Source: TWA4 sp964613155 (GTDB taxonomy: Bacteria > Bacillota > Clostridia > Lachnospirales > Lachnospiraceae). Taken from it: DNA of 5,560 bases. Location: positions 1 through 5,560 of the forward strand of contig CAZTHP010000121.1 of assembly GCA_964613155.1 (NCBI GenBank), given 5' to 3'. Of this stretch, positions 5,183 through 5,560 are shown piece by piece. A program made the position numbers and the translations under genes. Position 1 is the first letter of the stretch. Each line of letters starts with the position of its first letter. The notes beneath the pieces were generated by a model that saw only the letters and a program-made list of their open reading frames with translations, had not been told where the DNA came from and did no database searches.

Positions 5183-5560
5183 ATGTTAAAAAGAGACTTG
5201 AAAAATACAAAAAAACGATATGGCTTTGCGTTTGCGTTTTTGTTCGTCCTTCTTGGATGTTTATTTGTCTGGAATATCAATGCGGGCAGTATTTCGTTAA
5301 GCGTAAAAGAAATCGTTCAGATTTTAATATCACCAGATCCAAGCGCAACGGCAAGTGCTATTATCTGGGAGATTCGTCTGCCACGTATTCTGGCAGTCAT
5401 TATTTTAGGGGGAGCGTTATCGGTTTCGGGATTTTTGCTCCAGACATTTTTTGGGAATCCAATTGCAGGACCGTTTGTTTTAGGGATTTCGTCTGGTGCA
5501 AAGCTGGTTGTTGCCTTTGTGATGATTTATTTGATGGGACAGGCAAAAACTGCAAGTTCT
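5183..5560 (+). CDS. FecCD/BtuC-family ABC transporter permease, N-terminal part (runs off right edge)
   Basis: The frame is open from the ATG at 5183 to the window end, 126 codons of a family usually about 330-350 residues long. A first membrane segment lies at about residues 14-32. It is followed by the family's typical RLPR at 65-68, a second hydrophobic stretch ILAVIILGGALSVSGFLLQ (69-87), then FFGNPIAGPFVLGISSGA (89-106) and the start of a third segment. These are the hallmark motifs of permeases for B12, heme and iron-siderophore importers, which work as dimers with an ATPase and the binding lipoprotein encoded just upstream. The Shine-Dalgarno is poor (GGAAAG about 18 nt upstream), but no better in-frame start exists, so translation may be weak or leader-dependent. 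The ATPase gene is expected beyond the window. The substrate, cobalamin or another tetrapyrrole or chelate, cannot be decided from this part. Confidence 0.92.
   Translation, partial: MLKRDLKNTKKRYGFAFAFLFVLLGCLFVWNINAGSISLSVKEIVQILISPDPSATASAIIWEIRLPRILAVIILGGALSVSGFLLQTFFGNPIAGPFVLGISSGAKLVVAFVMIYLMGQAKTASS

Overview
The window looks like a low-to-mid GC Firmicute, most likely a gut-type Clostridia or Lachnospiraceae relative. The evidence is strong AGGAGG-type ribosome binding sites, sigma-A-like promoters, lipoprotein signal peptides in place of periplasmic ones, a BspA-type leucine-rich-repeat gene, and class-I-like cobalamin riboswitches that end in intrinsic terminators. The taxonomic placement is inference.

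Layout. Positions 1-431 (minus strand) hold the N-terminal part of a leucine-rich-repeat protein that runs off the left edge. Its promoter at 542-570 is overlapped by two dyad-symmetric sites. The rest of the window is one plus-strand locus. A sigma-A promoter (727-755), a cobalamin riboswitch (774-942), a conserved bulged hairpin (943-987) and a terminator (1025-1063) precede a lipoprotein version of the cobalt chelatase CbiK (1169-2101). The same promoter-riboswitch-hairpin-terminator module then occurs again (2294-2644), ahead of a lipoprotein made of two repeats of an unassigned beta-rich domain (2678-3607). Next come a lipoprotein substrate-binding protein of the BtuF/FhuD/FecB class (3684-4976), a spacer built of degenerate ~21-bp repeats (5025-5162), and the start of a FecCD/BtuC-type permease (5183 to the right edge).

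How the genes fit together. When cobalamin is plentiful, both leaders should terminate early, so both units should be expressed only when B12 is scarce. The second unit is a probable cobalamin, corrinoid, heme or siderophore-type ABC importer with its own extra surface lipoprotein. The first unit supplies a chelatase predicted to sit outside the membrane. The two leader regions and the two signal peptides are clearly paralogous, although the mature proteins are unrelated. A B12-repressed surface system for capturing, and possibly metallating or demetallating, tetrapyrroles is the most interesting reading. The substrate is inferred and not proven by the sequence.
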